Positions 1-11,147 of a stretch of DNA of 64,000 nucleotides are shown here, piece by piece. The position numbers were made by a program, and so were the translations under genes. Numbering within the stretch: position 1 is the stretch's first letter; each line of letters starts with the position of its first letter. The stretch comes from Thelephora terrestris (taxonomy: Eukaryota; Basidiomycota; Agaricomycetes; Thelephorales; Thelephoraceae), in NCBI GenBank assembly GCA_015956445.1, contig WIUZ02000016.1, forward strand, positions 310,001-374,000. The letters are read 5' to 3'. A model generated the notes under the pieces. The model was not told the origin of the DNA. It saw only the letters and a list, made by a program, of their open reading frames with translations, and ran no database searches.

Positions 1-628
1 AGTTTCCCGTGACAGAACATAAAATACCAGGTTGAGTAGAAGAGGATAGGGCCTGACCCGGTCACGTTCACATTTACGACTGACAGCCTGGAGTGAAGCC
101 TAAGCGTGTTATTTTTTGTGCGGCTCACTACCAAAGGTCTCGCAAACGAGAGTTCGTGTGTTGTGGATGCTTTTGTGAAGCTGTACGATACCCTGGCGGG
201 CGGATGGCTTGATGTATGACGGGCAAAAGTCGATCAGCGAGATCAGAGCAGAAATGAACACGCCAAGATTGGCGAATGATCCCGTCCGCTCGAAGTCTGA
301 CTGTGGGCGTTGTAACTTGACAACGAGCTAAATACTGCCCACATCCGGCACCTGGTATGAGAAAATCATCGCATAACGGAATACTTGACCCCGTGGTTCT
401 CCTTTGCTTTGCAGACAACCGTCAGGGACAAATTCTCGCATCCGTTTCGAGCCCGAGGAGTTAGCGGGATATAGAATACCGTCAATTAAGTAGTTGCAAG
501 AATATAATGTACTCCGCTTCACTCGTCGGGTGCAGCCACATCTACAGAGTCAAGTCTGTCTCAAAAAGGTGCCGCCGAGGATTTAACGTCCACACGGGTA
601 GCGCAAACTCACGTCCCGTTCTCAAGGC
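1..628. other. 3' flank of the AAA ATPase gene
   Basis: No gene is recognised. Read on the minus strand, this is the sequence downstream of the AAA ATPase stop codon. Its part from about 320 to 628 is duplicated, in the same order, after the AAA pseudogene at about 16,112-16,450. A shorter part (the stretch containing GCCGGATGTGGGCAGT) recurs at about 10,420-10,530. It is therefore part of a segmental duplication and not unique intergenic DNA. Confidence 0.6.
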
Positions 629-3600
629 TCAAGCAACCGACGACCCGCCCCCACCAGAAGTCGTCGTCGACGTCGACCCAGCACTAGTCGCAATCTTAAT
701 CTCACCCTGCCCTTCGCCCTTCTCAATAAACCCGAAACTCCCCTTCCCCCACATATTCCTCTTCTTCTCCCTCTTCCCCTCTCCAAATTCGTCGTTCCAC
801 TTCCTGAGCTCGCTCAACGTACCGAGGGATTCCGACGAGGACGGCGTGATCTCCTTCAGCGCTTTCTCAAAGTTCGAGAGGGATATCACCCGAGGGGGCC
901 GCTCGGGAGTAGTAGGTTCTGTCTCCGGAGAAGCAGGTTTGGCATCTGAAGAAGGAAGGGGTTCGTCCCATGCATCTATGTCGTTCTCAAGGACCAAGAC
1001 ACGGGTCCCATCCTCGGAGGAGGCGTCAGCGGTGGGAGCGGCGGGGGTAACAGGGGTAACGCCATCCGTTGTCGGTTTTGTGGCCTCCCAAGGCAATACC
1101 ACACCCGCCTTGACTGCGTCTAGAGCAGCAGCCACACAGAGATCTATCGAACACAAAAGGCTGGTCAGCTCAGAAACCCTACCTCCAGACGACACAGAGA
1201 ACGTACGTTTGAGATCAGATCCAGAGAAATCCCCCGTCCGCTTCGCCATCTCATCAAGACTCACGTCCTCCGCAACATTCTCGCCCTTCAACAAGATCTT
1301 CAAAATCTCTTTCCTCTCCTTCTCCCCGGGGAGGTCAACGAGCAGCCTCCTAGGTAACCTCCTCAACACCGCATCGTCCAGATCGAACGGTCGGTTCGTC
1401 GCCCCGATCACTACCACCCTCTGGTCTTGAGAGCTTGAACGAAGTCCGTCCATCTCGGACATGAACTCGGTGATGACCCCTCGGTGCGCCAATGCGCCTC
1501 CAGTCTCACGAGACGACACGCGGGCTCCAAACAGGGAGTCGATCTCGTCGATGAAGACCACACAAGGGGAGAGCCTTCGAGCCAGAGAGAACACAGCTTT
1601 GACCAACTTCTCTCCCTCACCAACGTACTAAAATAAAAGCAATGGAGTGAGATTCTGGCGAATAGGGATAAAGACGCAAGAGCTTACCATGTCCATGACA
1701 TCCGACGGGGCAACCGCCAACATCCTGCACTCAGCCTCCTTCGCCAACGCCCTCACGACCAACGTTTTCCCCGTACCAGGAGGTCCAAACAACAAACACC
1801 CAGTAATCCCATGATCCTTCAGGATACCATACTGGAACGCGTGCGGGTGAAGAAGCGGGAGAGACACAATCGACCGAACGGAGTCGATCGTGTGTGGGGG
1901 AAGGTGTACTTGTCCAAAAGTACTCGTCAACGTCCCTGCGGAGGGCGCGAACCGGAAGAGGCGACCAGGTCAATCGATCGACGAGTAACGTGCAGGGAAA
2001 CGGACTTACGTGGATCGACGATACACCCTAACAGCCTCTGCTCGTGCTCGTCCAGATCAGGATCCTGTTTGAGCTTCTCAATCACCTCGTCCAACTCCTC
2101 CTCTTTCCCGTTCCTACCATCCGCACTCGCCCCTTCCTCACCACGCTCCTCCCCTTCTCCAGATTTAGCCGTCTCCTTCGCCCAATGCCTCCTCACCGAC
2201 TGCCCGGAAGCTTTCGCTACGAGCGCCCGAGCAACTGCGCCCCACGGAACAACGGTAGGATCCAACGTTAGCTTCGGTATCCTCCTGGACTTGGCATGTT
2301 GTTGGTCCTGAAGCTCGTGCTCTTGTTGACTGACCAAAACCGATCCGAGCGCCCGGTCAGCCGCTTGCTTAACGACGCTCCAGACAACTACAACGCGACC
2401 CCAGGCGTCCCACATTCTCACGAGGTCAGCCCGCTTCGCGAGTGGAATCTCGTCCGCATCTGCCTTCCAGAGCGCACTTTCGAGGGACTCCGCGTCGAGG
2501 GGGGGAAGAGTACCTCCAACAGAAGCCAAAGCCATCCGGACAGTAACCTCGTTGATCTCCCTCCTCCGGTTCATCCGTGAGATCTTCTCGTTCTGTACAG
2601 ATCTCTGCGAGGGTACAACCACGGAGGACCGGAAAAAGTTACTTGGGGATGTCGAGCCGTCTGTCGCATCGACCGAAGGTGAAGACGACGAAGGTCCAGA
2701 ACCAGAACGAGGGTCAGGCGAACTCATAAGGTTTTGCAACACAGCACCAGGAAGCACCCCCGAAAACGGGCCGAGTAGACCACTCGCACCAATACCCGCG
2801 AGACCAGGGAAGCCACCTTCTGACGAAGAGGCCCCAGTTCGTGAAGAATGAGGGTCTTCAGAAGCCGACGAGTTCAATTGGAGGGTGGGTAACTCGTCTG
2901 CCAGAAGCAACTTCTCACCCTCCTCCCACTTCTTCAACCGCTCCTTCAACCTCTTCTCTCTCGCATGATCGCTAGACTCGTCCTCTCCCCATTCCCCTTT
3001 GCCACCCGTCCGACCGTTCTCCGACTTCTTGGATCCCCCAGCACGCTCGCGTTCAGACGAGTAGGCCGACCGCTGGTTCGTCAGGACGTTTGTCGCACTT
3101 TGTACACCGCCAGCCCCAGAAGCACCCTTGGAAGGTCGCACTTTCGGGACCAAAGGTGGCGTCACGCCAAAGACTATCGTTGTCGGGTTGAGGACAGGAG
3201 ACGTCGTCCTCGCAATCGGACCTGCTCTTCTCTGGCGAACCGACTGGAGCAACGCTGGGTACCAGTGGCTCGCGGAAGCGGCGAGGGTATTGAAATCCCT
3301 CACGTACACGATCCTGGGTTTTCTGGGCGAGGGGCTGGAAGACGTAGAACCTTCGGCGGTACCATCTGCGTCTGCTGGAGGTGGCGTTACGTTGATCAGA
3401 TCATCGAAGAACGATTTAAGTTTAGGCTGGGTGGTTCGGGAAACACTGCGAGTCCCCACCCGGTTCAAGATGACCGGTGGGGTCATCAAGTGAACGGTCA
3501 TATGCGCAGTAGGGAACTGGCCAGGGTAGTAGTAATCTTCATCCTCCGCGGCGAGTGCGGAACGCTTCGAGGACGATTGCGACGGGGACGTTGGAGAGAC

Positions 3601-4435
3601 TTGGAAATGGAGAGGATGGTCGGGTAGTTGAAGCACGCTCGCAGCTAAGTCGGACGCATATAATCAATACACAAAAATGGACGCGCAGCGGGTGAGACGC
3701 ACCTTGGCCAAACTGCCCAGCCGAGCCCGCCGCCAACTGCACACAATCCAACACCACGACGTCCGCTCCGACCCTCTTCGCGAGCTCCTTCACGGTTTCG
3801 TCGATAACATAATCCCCACCCTCTATAGGGCAATACAAAGCGAGCGTGGGCTCAACCGTCGAGCCGCCTTCCTGGGGAGTGTATGTGGCCCGATGCTGGG
3901 TTTTGGGATGGAAGGTGACGTGAAGGTTGTCTAGCACGTCCTCGAATATTTCGGAGGGAGGCAGGTTCGCGTTTTGAGGGTCGGAAGCCGTGGAGGTTCT
4001 GGGGTTTGACTCGGGGCTCCAAAGGATTTCCAGAGAAGCTGGTAATTGAGAGTGAGGGGAAGACGAGGGACCATCCCCGCTCCCACCGGCGTTCCCGTTT
4101 TGTAGCGAAGGGGCATCTGGAGGATCGTCCGGGGAAGAAGATTTGACAGTGATAATTGTCCTCCTTCGCCTCTGTTTTTCAATCCCCAAAGCATCTCCTT
4201 CTGGCAAAGAAGGAGGGGGAGGAGCAGGTTGAGCGTCAGGAACTAGTGAGGAGGAGGCAGAGGGTTGGTCATCGGGAGGCGGGATCGAGGAAGAGGAATC
4301 GCGTTTGGCGAATTTTGGATTCGACCGTCCAGGATACCTGGATAATCTGGTGGAGGAGATGGAAGCCTGGTGAAATCGTGTCCCAGTCGACGAGATGTTG
4401 CTGGCTATCGACCGTGACGAAGAGCGGATGAACAT
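629..4435 (-). CDS. Mitochondrial-type AAA ATPase (ATAD1/Msp1-like, fungal long form)
   Basis: Five exons (4435-3703, 3644-2010, 1935-1688, 1627-1207, 1143-629) join into one 1,183-residue frame; introns are 58, 74, 60 and 63 nt. The start at 4435 gives an N-terminus rich in Ser and Arg with few acids, as expected of a mitochondrial presequence. A long low-complexity region follows, then one C-terminal AAA domain. Walker A GPPGTGKT lies near residues 840-847 and Walker B VVFIDEID near 895-902. The segment around NRPFDLDDAVLRRLPRR carries sensor and arginine-finger residues. The AAA core resembles outer-membrane Msp1/ATAD1 extractases, but the roughly 790-residue N-terminal extension is the form seen in filamentous fungi, whose substrate is not established. 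The start is the first Met after an in-frame stretch that belongs to the upstream tRNA. A decayed copy of exons 4-5 lies at 15,148-16,111. The family is firm; the mitochondrial location is inferred. Confidence 0.9.
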
Positions 4436-4519
4436 GCAAGAAAGCGGAGGAGAATGTGGTCGACGCTCCAAATCCGAGACCGGCACGACGGAAAGATTCC
4501 GACGTGTTGACGCGTGAGG

Positions 4520-4526
4520 AAAAAAA
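4520..4526 (-). terminator. RNA polymerase III terminator of tRNA-Arg
   Basis: A run of seven T on the minus strand starts directly after the tRNA discriminator base. This is the usual pol III stop signal and supports an active tRNA gene. Confidence 0.85.
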
Positions 4527-4598
4527 TGACCGAGGTAGTACTCGAAACTACAACCTCCTGATTCGTAGTCAGACGCGCTACCATTACGCCACACGGCC
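4527..4598 (-). tRNA. tRNA-Arg (anticodon ACG)
   Basis: The 72-nt minus-strand sequence folds as a full cloverleaf without an intron. The acceptor stem is GGCCGTG/CTCGGTC with one G-T pair and one mismatch. The D arm is GCGT/GCGC with loop AATGGTA, the anticodon stem TCTGA/TCAGG holds loop CTACGAA, and the T arm GTAGT/ACTAC holds loop TTCGAGT. Loop bases 3-5 read ACG, so after A-to-I editing of the wobble base it decodes CGU, CGC and CGA arginine codons. It sits 91 bp upstream of the AAA ATPase start on the same strand. The open frame running through it is an artefact. Confidence 0.96.
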
Positions 4599-4883
4599 AG
4601 TTGGGACGGTATCGTTTGTTGTTTTCACAGACCGCTCACACACTGACATTAGCGCCCGAAGCCTTCTATTTGTGCTTTGTTATTCACCTGGCGGCCAATG
4701 GTTCCATCAAAAAATCGTCACATTAAAGTGGTGTCATTCTGGCAGTAGAAATACAGCAATTGCGAAGGAGTGAAGGCCTCTCTACATTACTGCGTGATAA
4801 TATGTCGTGAAGAGAAAAGAAACATCGTCCGAATACGTGGACTTGGTAGCAAGTAGCGGGAGGTTTCGCCGACCGGCGCCGCA

Positions 4884-5342
4884 CTAATATTTGAGGATAA
4901 TATAGAGTGCTATTCAAGGGAAATAGTCAGGACATGTGCGGTCGGACCATTAAATTAAACCACGTACCGTGAATGATTCCGGGGCTTATCGAAGGAGGTT
5001 TGAATAAGCTGAGAATGAAGGGTGAACAGAAGGATGAACGTACATGTAACCCAGAAGGGTCTGAAAATGTGACGTCAGTTATGTGGGAAAGGCAAGAACG
5101 AAAATGGATGCATACGAGAAGAATGTTGATTAACAGGTCAGCACCACATCCCCTCTCTAGGAAAACACCAAGAGGAGGGAGAATGATGGCGAAGCTAGCA
5201 AAAAGTGAGGCTCGGTCATGATTCCGACAGCATTCGAAGCGGGACGTACATGATCTGCAAACGAAATGAGCAAGGTGCATGAAAGTTGGTGCTTCTCGAA
5301 GGGAACACGTACCTTGCAGATGTCTGAACCGGTGAAAGCCAT
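4884..5342 (-). CDS. PMP3: Plasma membrane proteolipid 3 (PMP3/SNA family)
   Basis: Six very short exons (5342-5313, 5254-5250, 5194-5116, 5060-5044, 4984-4968, 4909-4884) give a 57-residue protein that starts MAFTGSDICK and ends ALYIILKY. It contains the family signature LPPLGVFLERGCGADLLINI and two hydrophobic helices, and it has the usual length of PMP3/Sna1/RCI2 proteins. These sit in the plasma membrane and affect membrane potential and salt tolerance. Introns are 55-59 nt. Exon 2 is only 5 nt (ATCAT) and exons 4 and 5 are 17 nt each, so most gene finders would miss the gene. It is divergent from the kinase-like gene on its right. Confidence 0.96.
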
Positions 5343-5952
5343 TGTGGATGATGAGAGTCGTGGGGTAAGGAGAAGGGGAGAGAAGCAGATTCTCGGCGTT
5401 GTTTTATAACCCAACCCGCAAGCCGATCCTAGCGACGTCACCGCTCCGTAGCGGTGTCTTCTGTGACGAGACTCGTGACGCTTATCACGCTTCCCAACTG
5501 CGCCGCACCCAAATTGACTTGGCCCCGGCGAATCCTCTCCCATACAGCATCCCCGGGGGTAGAATCCCTGTTGGCTGTGCCGCACTGCTTCGCTGGAGTA
5601 TGAGCCAGCCGAGCTCCCCGATCACACCGCTTGGCCACTTGCTGCGTTGATCTCTCCGCCTTGTCCCGCTGCGCTTTCTGCCCTTGGACCGAGCGTGAGG
5701 TGTAATATCGTTATCGGAGGCAGCATCCCCGGTCTCCAACTTGAATAAGTTCCCTGCTGCTCAAAACGGTCCTTTTTTCTCATGGATCAGATACGCCTAC
5801 CCGTTTTAGAAACAAATTCACTGCGATGGACCAAACCTCTCCCTCTTCGACTATTCTTTCTCACCTACTCGTCTGCTCAACTTTAAAGGAATCAGACGAT
5901 ATTCTAGCCGCGAACGCTTTAAAAACCAGAGCCTTGAAAATGTCCCCGTTCT
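5343..5952. promoter_or_regulatory. Divergent intergenic region between PMP3 and the kinase-like gene
   Basis: No gene is recognised here. The region lies between two head-to-head genes and should hold both promoters. A GACGTCA element, CRE/ATF-like, is visible near 5,433. A 5' start of the kinase-like gene at 5,826 is possible (frame MDQTSPSSTILSHLL) but is out of frame with the rest of that gene without a further intron. Confidence 0.45.
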
Positions 5953-7414
5953 ATGACTCTGCTCTCGTTCACGAAGATGACCGTGACCTGTTTTCCGCTT
6001 ACTTCCGATCCGCCCCTCTCATCTGCCTCCGCCGATCTTGACATCGGTGTGTTCGATCGCGCTCCTTCTCCGTCTCCGTCTACCTCCGCTTCGTACGATG
6101 ACGACAGCGACGAGGATGAAGACGAAGAAGAACGCAACCACCGCGTAGCCCCGTGTTGGCAATCTTACCGTCAGCTCTTCGAGTCCCATGGCTATCACCT
6201 TGACACGTGCAAAGACGTCCGTCAATTTTACATCAATTACTGGGAAGCCAGAAACGTCCAACATAGCCTAGAAACCTACGCCGGCTACAGATCTGCGCGT
6301 CGAGAGGACAGAGACGAGAACGAGTTATGTAGAGACGAAGGTCTAGTGAGTCCCTCGCCTTCCCCACGTGACTTCATTACTCCGTACTTTTTTTATTCTT
6401 GTTCCATCGTTGCCGACCTTACGTCCACAATCCCCGTTTTTGATCAGATGTTCATTACCATATACCTCTTATAAATTCTCGGCGGTAAGAAACTGACCAC
6501 GATTCCGTTTTCGGCACTCGATTCACACCCACACCCACAGCCGGAGCGACTATTCCGGGGTAAACGCCTTTCCGACAATCTACAGATTGTAATCAAGGCA
6601 GTTCATAGACGGTCGAGAGAGCTCGACGTCATTACTGCATTGAGTACTCCCCCGCTCAGAGACGATCCGATGAATCATTGCATACGTGAGTCGACCCGAT
6701 CTCCAATCATCTAAGTGCATATAGATGTGCACCACTGTTTCCGTTTATTGACTTTCCGGTTCTTCAGCCGTTCTCGACATCATCCATGCTCCTCTAGACC
6801 CCCCACACGCCTTCTCTCACGGGGCGTACCGAGATCAACTCTCCTTTGTTATCATGGAAGAGTGGTCTTCGGAGTTCATTCCCCCAGATCAACCACACAC
6901 CCTCCGGTCGTACCTAACGTCCCTCCTCCACTGCATCCAACACATAACATTCATGCACACCCACCGTTTCGCTCATCTCGACATAGCCGTACGGAACGTG
7001 CTCACGGACTACGCCGGACGGTATGCATACATCGATTACGAGACGAGCAGACGGTTCTGCCGGCCGCCGGTGGAGATTGAGCAGGGGGAAGATCCGCACA
7101 GCAGCGTGTTGGTTCATCATCCGAGAGCGACAGAGGTACCACCGGAGGTGGAGAAGGGTCATTCGACTTCACCGTACGCCATGGACGTGTGGGCGTTGGG
7201 TATGTTGATCTCGAAAGCGGGTATGTCGACCGGGTACGCCGTCCCCGAACTGTGTCCGATCACCAGAAGCATGTTGGAACCCCAATGGGAAAAGAGACCG
7301 AGCGCAAAGGTTGTGCTGAGGCTGTTCGGGGAGGCCATCCTGAAGATATCCGAGGAGAGGTTGAACAGCGCTCCTTACACCTCGCATCCAAAACCTGCAG
7401 TTCCAAATCATTAG
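5953..7414 (+). CDS. Protein-kinase-like protein, basidiomycete type
   Basis: Exons 5953-6383, 6448-6484, 6541-6685 and 6768-7414 give a 419-residue frame. After an acidic Ser-rich segment comes a compact kinase-like fold. The stretch LQIVIKAV resembles the ATP-binding lysine strand. The catalytic loop is HLDIAVRN (residues 274-281), with the aspartate and asparagine of protein kinases. The metal-binding DFG is replaced by DYE (294-296). SPYAMDVWALGM resembles the D-x-W-S/A-x-G motif of subdomain IX. Activity is therefore uncertain; it may be an atypical kinase or a pseudokinase. The first donor (GTACTT at 6384) was chosen because it keeps the frame. The start is the least sure part: a Met at 5826 in another frame also looks coding. 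Confidence 0.72.
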
Positions 7415-7496
7415 CCATTAGGGGCACACTATAATACATTTACAATTAGATTATACCGCGGATAGCTCCTCTCTACACGATTATCGGTCCAACACA

Positions 7497-8820
7497 TTAG
7501 CTGGGCTGTTGGCCGTCATCCGCCTGTGGCTGGTCTTGCGCAGTTTGTTCCTCCTCAAGTTTCCTCCTCTTCCTTGCCAAGTACCTCTCCCTCGCGCTCT
7601 GGATGTCCTCCTCGCTATTCCTCTTCGCAATGATACGCTCATTGGCTTCTCTCTCCCTCCTTTCCCTCTCCAACCGCATTCTCTCTTCTTCTTCAGCGAT
7701 CTGAGTCTGAATCTCCATCGCTCGACGCGTGTTTATTGCGCTCCGAGAGGCTGCGACTCCCGCCGCTCGATGGGCGTTTACCGGTTCCGAAGATGCGTTT
7801 GACGAGGAAAGGGCAGATGATTTCGAACCGAGCTTTCGGGTGTTGGCCATAGACAGATTCAGACCTGCAGCCAAGAGCTCCCGCTTGTCCACAATCTGGT
7901 TGTCGTCGTTTAACTCGATCTCTATGCCCTTCTGGGCTGCCTCATTGACGAGTTCCAGATCCGATTTCGTGCCGGGTATTGGTGGTGCGGAAGTGGGGGG
8001 TTTTGTGATCGTGAGGTTGGGCCCTAAAGGTTGTTTGCTCGAGGATGGATCGGAGGAGGATGTGGTGAGGGCGACCGTCTCATCGTGCGCTTTAGCTTCT
8101 TCCTCCAGAAGTTTTTGGTAGAATTGAGCCATCCCACCACCGAACCCCTTGCGTTTCTTCTTCTCAGCCTCTGCGTTGTAAGTGATCAATATTCACGGGC
8201 AAGAGGAGAGCATGGTAAATAAGACGTACCGTCTCGCAGTTTCTCCTCTTCTTCAGCCTTACGAAGCTCAGCCATCTGGTCTTTGTAGGCTTGAGTGACA
8301 AAGGATTCCTTATCCTTGAACTCTTCGCCCTCCATCTCACGTTCCCGTTGGATCATCTTTTCCTCTGCTCGGAGGCGGTCCAGCCTTCGAGTACTGGCGG
8401 ACGTGAGCAGTCCCTCAATATACTTGGGCTGCCAAACCGTCATTCTGTCAGGAGGCACGTTCGATGCGGAGAGAGAGTGGGTGGACGGACCTTCCGTTCC
8501 TTAGACTCAGCTACCTTAGCTTCCTTCACCTTTTGTTTCGCCACCTGAATCTTATCCCACACCTCGTCGTACTGATAGACGGTAGAATCTACGGCCATCT
8601 CAGCCAGCTCGCGTTTCTTCTGCGCTTTAGACGCCTCCGCCGAAACGGTCTGGAGCCCGAGCCCGTTCTTGGTCGGCTTCGAGTCGGAGGTGAGCGAGCG
8701 TTCGTCATCGTCATCGTCGGCGTTAAACAGAGATGGTTTCTGTGTCGGCGCCGGGGGTTTCTTGAGTTGGAACTGGGAGGTGGGTTGGGGCTTTTTGGCG
8801 AGTGAGAAGGAAACCTTCAT
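7497..8820 (-). CDS. Nuclear speckle splicing regulatory protein 1-like (DUF2040)
   Basis: Three exons (8820-8491, 8428-8230, 8170-7497; introns 62 and 59 nt) encode 400 residues starting MKVSFSLAKK. The conserved N-terminal part of the NSRP1/CCDC55 family is clear: VYQYDEVWD, then PKYIEGLL, then long charged helices (RAEEKMIQREREMEGEEF, FVTQAYKDQM). The C-terminal third is an Arg/Glu-rich coiled coil ending in a basic RKRRKLEEE stretch, likely a nuclear signal. In animals this family binds RNA and modulates alternative splicing in nuclear speckles; the fungal role is inferred. It shares a 129-bp divergent promoter with phosphatidylinositol synthase. Confidence 0.88.
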
Positions 8821-8949
8821 GGTGGTCGATCGGGTGACACCAGTGAAGCTCTGCGTCATCCACTCACTAGCGCACTTCCTCCTCCCTCCCTCCTTCCTAC
8901 CTCCCCCTCTTTCTTCCCTTAGATCCACACAAACAACCCATTCAGAAGG
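8821..8949. promoter_or_regulatory. Bidirectional promoter NSRP1-like / PIS1
   Basis: Only 129 bp separate the two start codons. The interval has a long CT-rich tract (8,877-8,925) on the PIS1 sense strand, as common just upstream of fungal housekeeping genes. No TATA box is visible. Confidence 0.6.
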
Positions 8950-10093
8950 ATGTCAGAGACCAAACCCAACGCGGCCTCCGCGTTTTCCTCACGCATCGAC
9001 GCAGTGCTCAAACGGAGACGAGCCTCAGTCATCGAAGTCGTAGACGCAAAATCCGCCGTGGACCTCGCGACAGCCCAATCCTACTCCGAGAACGTCTTCC
9101 TCTTCGTGCCCAATCTCATCGGTGAGTTCCAACACCCCTCCCAAACCACGACCCCACATAACAACTCCCCCTCAAACGCTTCTTCCTCCTCATTCATCAT
9201 CGTTGCCGCGTGTGTGTGTGTTTGCTTGCTTCAACGTTTCTTCCCGTTTCCGGACGTCAAGGGTACAGTCGAATCATCCTCGCCGCTCTCGCCATGCACT
9301 ACATGAACCATCACCCAAAGTATTCGACCGTCGCGTATTGCGTCTCCCAGCTTTTGGATGCCGTCGACGGACACGCGGCCAGGTATCTGGGTCAGGCGTC
9401 AAAGTTCGGCGCAGTACTGGACATGGTAACCGATCGGTGCGTATCGGTTTACTCGTACCGACTTTCCGCTGCGATGTGCTGACGGTCCCGAATATTGATA
9501 GGGCAACGACCAGTTGTTTACTCTGTTATCTCTCTTCGGCGTACCCACAACACGCGCTTATCTTCCAGTTCCTTATCGCGCTCGACTTTAGCAGCCACTA
9601 TATGCACATGTACAGGTACATCTCCCAGTTGTCCCCCCCTACACGCACGCGCCAGTCTCACCTGTCCACGCAGTTCGTTAGTGACCGGTTCAAAATCTCA
9701 CAAGCTGGTAACCTCAGACGTCAGCCGTATCCTCTGGTTCTATTACAACGATCCAGTGCGTGTTTCCCTCCGCCCGATCTAAACGCAGTTTCTCACCGCG
9801 AACGATTCCAGACAACGCTTTTCCTGATCTGCGCAGGAAACGAGCTGTTCTTCGTCGCTCTTTATCTCGCACACTGGGTACACACGCCGATCTCCCTGTC
9901 CATAGTCGCTGTTCTTCCGATATTGAAGGGTCTGACGTGGCCGGAGCTCATCGCCCTCGTCTGCTTCCCGGTCTCAGCGCTGAAGAACGTCATCAACATC
10001 GTCCAGCTATGGAAAGCTTCCAAGATCCTCGTAGGAGTGGATCTGGTGGAGAGAGCGAAGGCGAGGGAGGCGGCAAAGCGTGACAATGCTTGA
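8950..10093 (+). CDS. PIS1: CDP-diacylglycerol--inositol 3-phosphatidyltransferase
   Basis: Five exons (8950-9121, 9262-9436, 9502-9615, 9674-9755, 9812-10093) encode 274 residues. The CDP-alcohol phosphatidyltransferase signature D-x2-DG-x2-AR-x8-G-x3-D-x3-D is complete at residues 90-115 (D90, D93, G94, A97, R98, G107, D111, D115). Several hydrophobic helices surround it, including YSRIILAALAMHY and NELFFVALYLAHW. The enzyme makes phosphatidylinositol from CDP-diacylglycerol and inositol in the endoplasmic reticulum membrane. All introns have standard GT-AG ends; the first, at 140 nt, is the longest. A single essential gene is expected. Confidence 0.95.
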
Positions 10094-10589
10094 GAATCCC
10101 TCAAAGGATCGCTCTCCTGTCCGTTCTCGTGCTCCCTTGATATTTTTGTTCTGAACATTTGCCTCGCTCGATTCATCTCTGGATTCTTCTTTTTTCTCGC
10201 TCTCTCCAGAATACACTACTTATAATGATACGTGGATACGTACATAGGCGACATACACATCCGATGCATATCTATGTTTTTCTACCTCCTAGACCCTACC
10301 TGCGCTCTGAACAGCTGCTTACTACTGGAGATTAGATCATCTCTCATGCGCGCCGGTCGCCATCGACGGTCCTGGTATGAGGAAGACGAGCGGTAGAAGG
10401 GCTGAGCGCTTGAGCCTCCGACAAACAAGGGGAAACTCGGCCTCATTCACGAGGTCAAAGTTGTCGTTATGTGGCGATTCTCGTGCCAGGGGCCGGATGT
10501 GGGCAGTGCCTGGTTTTCTATGTTACGGTGTTTATCCATGATCATAATAAGCAAAGTGATCTTGACTTTTTCATCTTTCGCTGCGAGTT
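10094..10589. other. PIS1 3' region with a piece of the AAA-flank repeat
   Basis: No gene is recognised. The segment at about 10,400-10,530 (CTCATTCACGAGGTCAA, later GCCGGATGTGGGCAGT) matches the far 3' flank of the AAA gene (about 320-400, opposite strand) and the stretch at about 16,365-16,450. It marks the left end of the duplicated NLR block. Confidence 0.55.
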
Positions 10590-10831
10590 CTAACCGCGTT
10601 CGATAGCGGTCCCTCGTCCGCCGAGGCGCAACGGTTCAGCCACTACTTGCACAGCATAGCCAGGAAGGCGGAGAACAATAGCAATGAGGCGGCGAGACTC
10701 GCAAGCGTGATGAGGGTCAACCCGTTGCTGGAGGGTGGGGGTGACAATTTCCTCGCCTGGGTGGTGTTGGAGTCGGGAGTCGACCCCGATGACGAACGCG
10801 GTAGTGACTGCAGAGGACAAGACCGGCCCAA
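10590..10831 (-). pseudogene. DUF6535 gene relic 1
   Basis: Minus-strand fragments SAVTTAFVI, LQHHPGEE and SLLLFSAFLAML lie in different frames. They follow the order of the intact DUF6535 protein encoded at 21,644-24,417 (SAVTSTFIT, LQPDSGDE, SLFAAFLAMVGKQWL). The nucleotide match to the second relic at 17,260-17,500 is closer still. Only the first membrane-helix region remains, so no product is expected. It lies downstream of NLR copy 1 on the same strand. Confidence 0.75.
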
Positions 10832-11147
10832 TACCTTTCAGTTAATGAGTTCGTGAAAGCTCTCGTACAGAACTCGCGAAAATCAAGGTCGTGTTCGAAT
10901 CTTAATTATAAGTACTGTTGAATCACGGAGTCTGATCAATACTTGCGTGATTTGTAAGAGAAGGACAATGGCAATGGAAAGCTCACAATGTGGAAAAAAA
11001 GGGATTTTTGCTTCGGCAACCAGCACCCAACAAAAGGTAAAAAGACGGGGTGAGCATACAGACAGAACATGTAGTGAGGTGATACACGATTCACATCGAA
11101 AAGTAGGGAGAAAATTATTGCGTTCGGAAATCAGATAGCTGTCCAGT
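10832..11147. other. Spacer between DUF6535 relic 1 and NLR copy 1
   Basis: No gene is seen. The sequence is the 3' flank of NLR copy 1 and matches the spacer at about 17,521-17,800 in the second duplicate. Confidence 0.5.

Noticed and set aside
629-1430. Plus-strand frame of 307 residues opposite the AAA gene
   Set aside because: It is the antisense shadow of AAA exons 4 and 5 and has low-complexity composition.
4436-4594. An in-frame N-terminal extension of the AAA ATPase reading MWRNGSASDYESGG
   Set aside because: This peptide is the translation of the tRNA-Arg gene at 4,527-4,598. The protein start was placed at 4,435.
5871-5907. A 37-nt intron joining a start at 5,826 to the kinase-like gene
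   Set aside because: Too short, and the frame after it stops at once.
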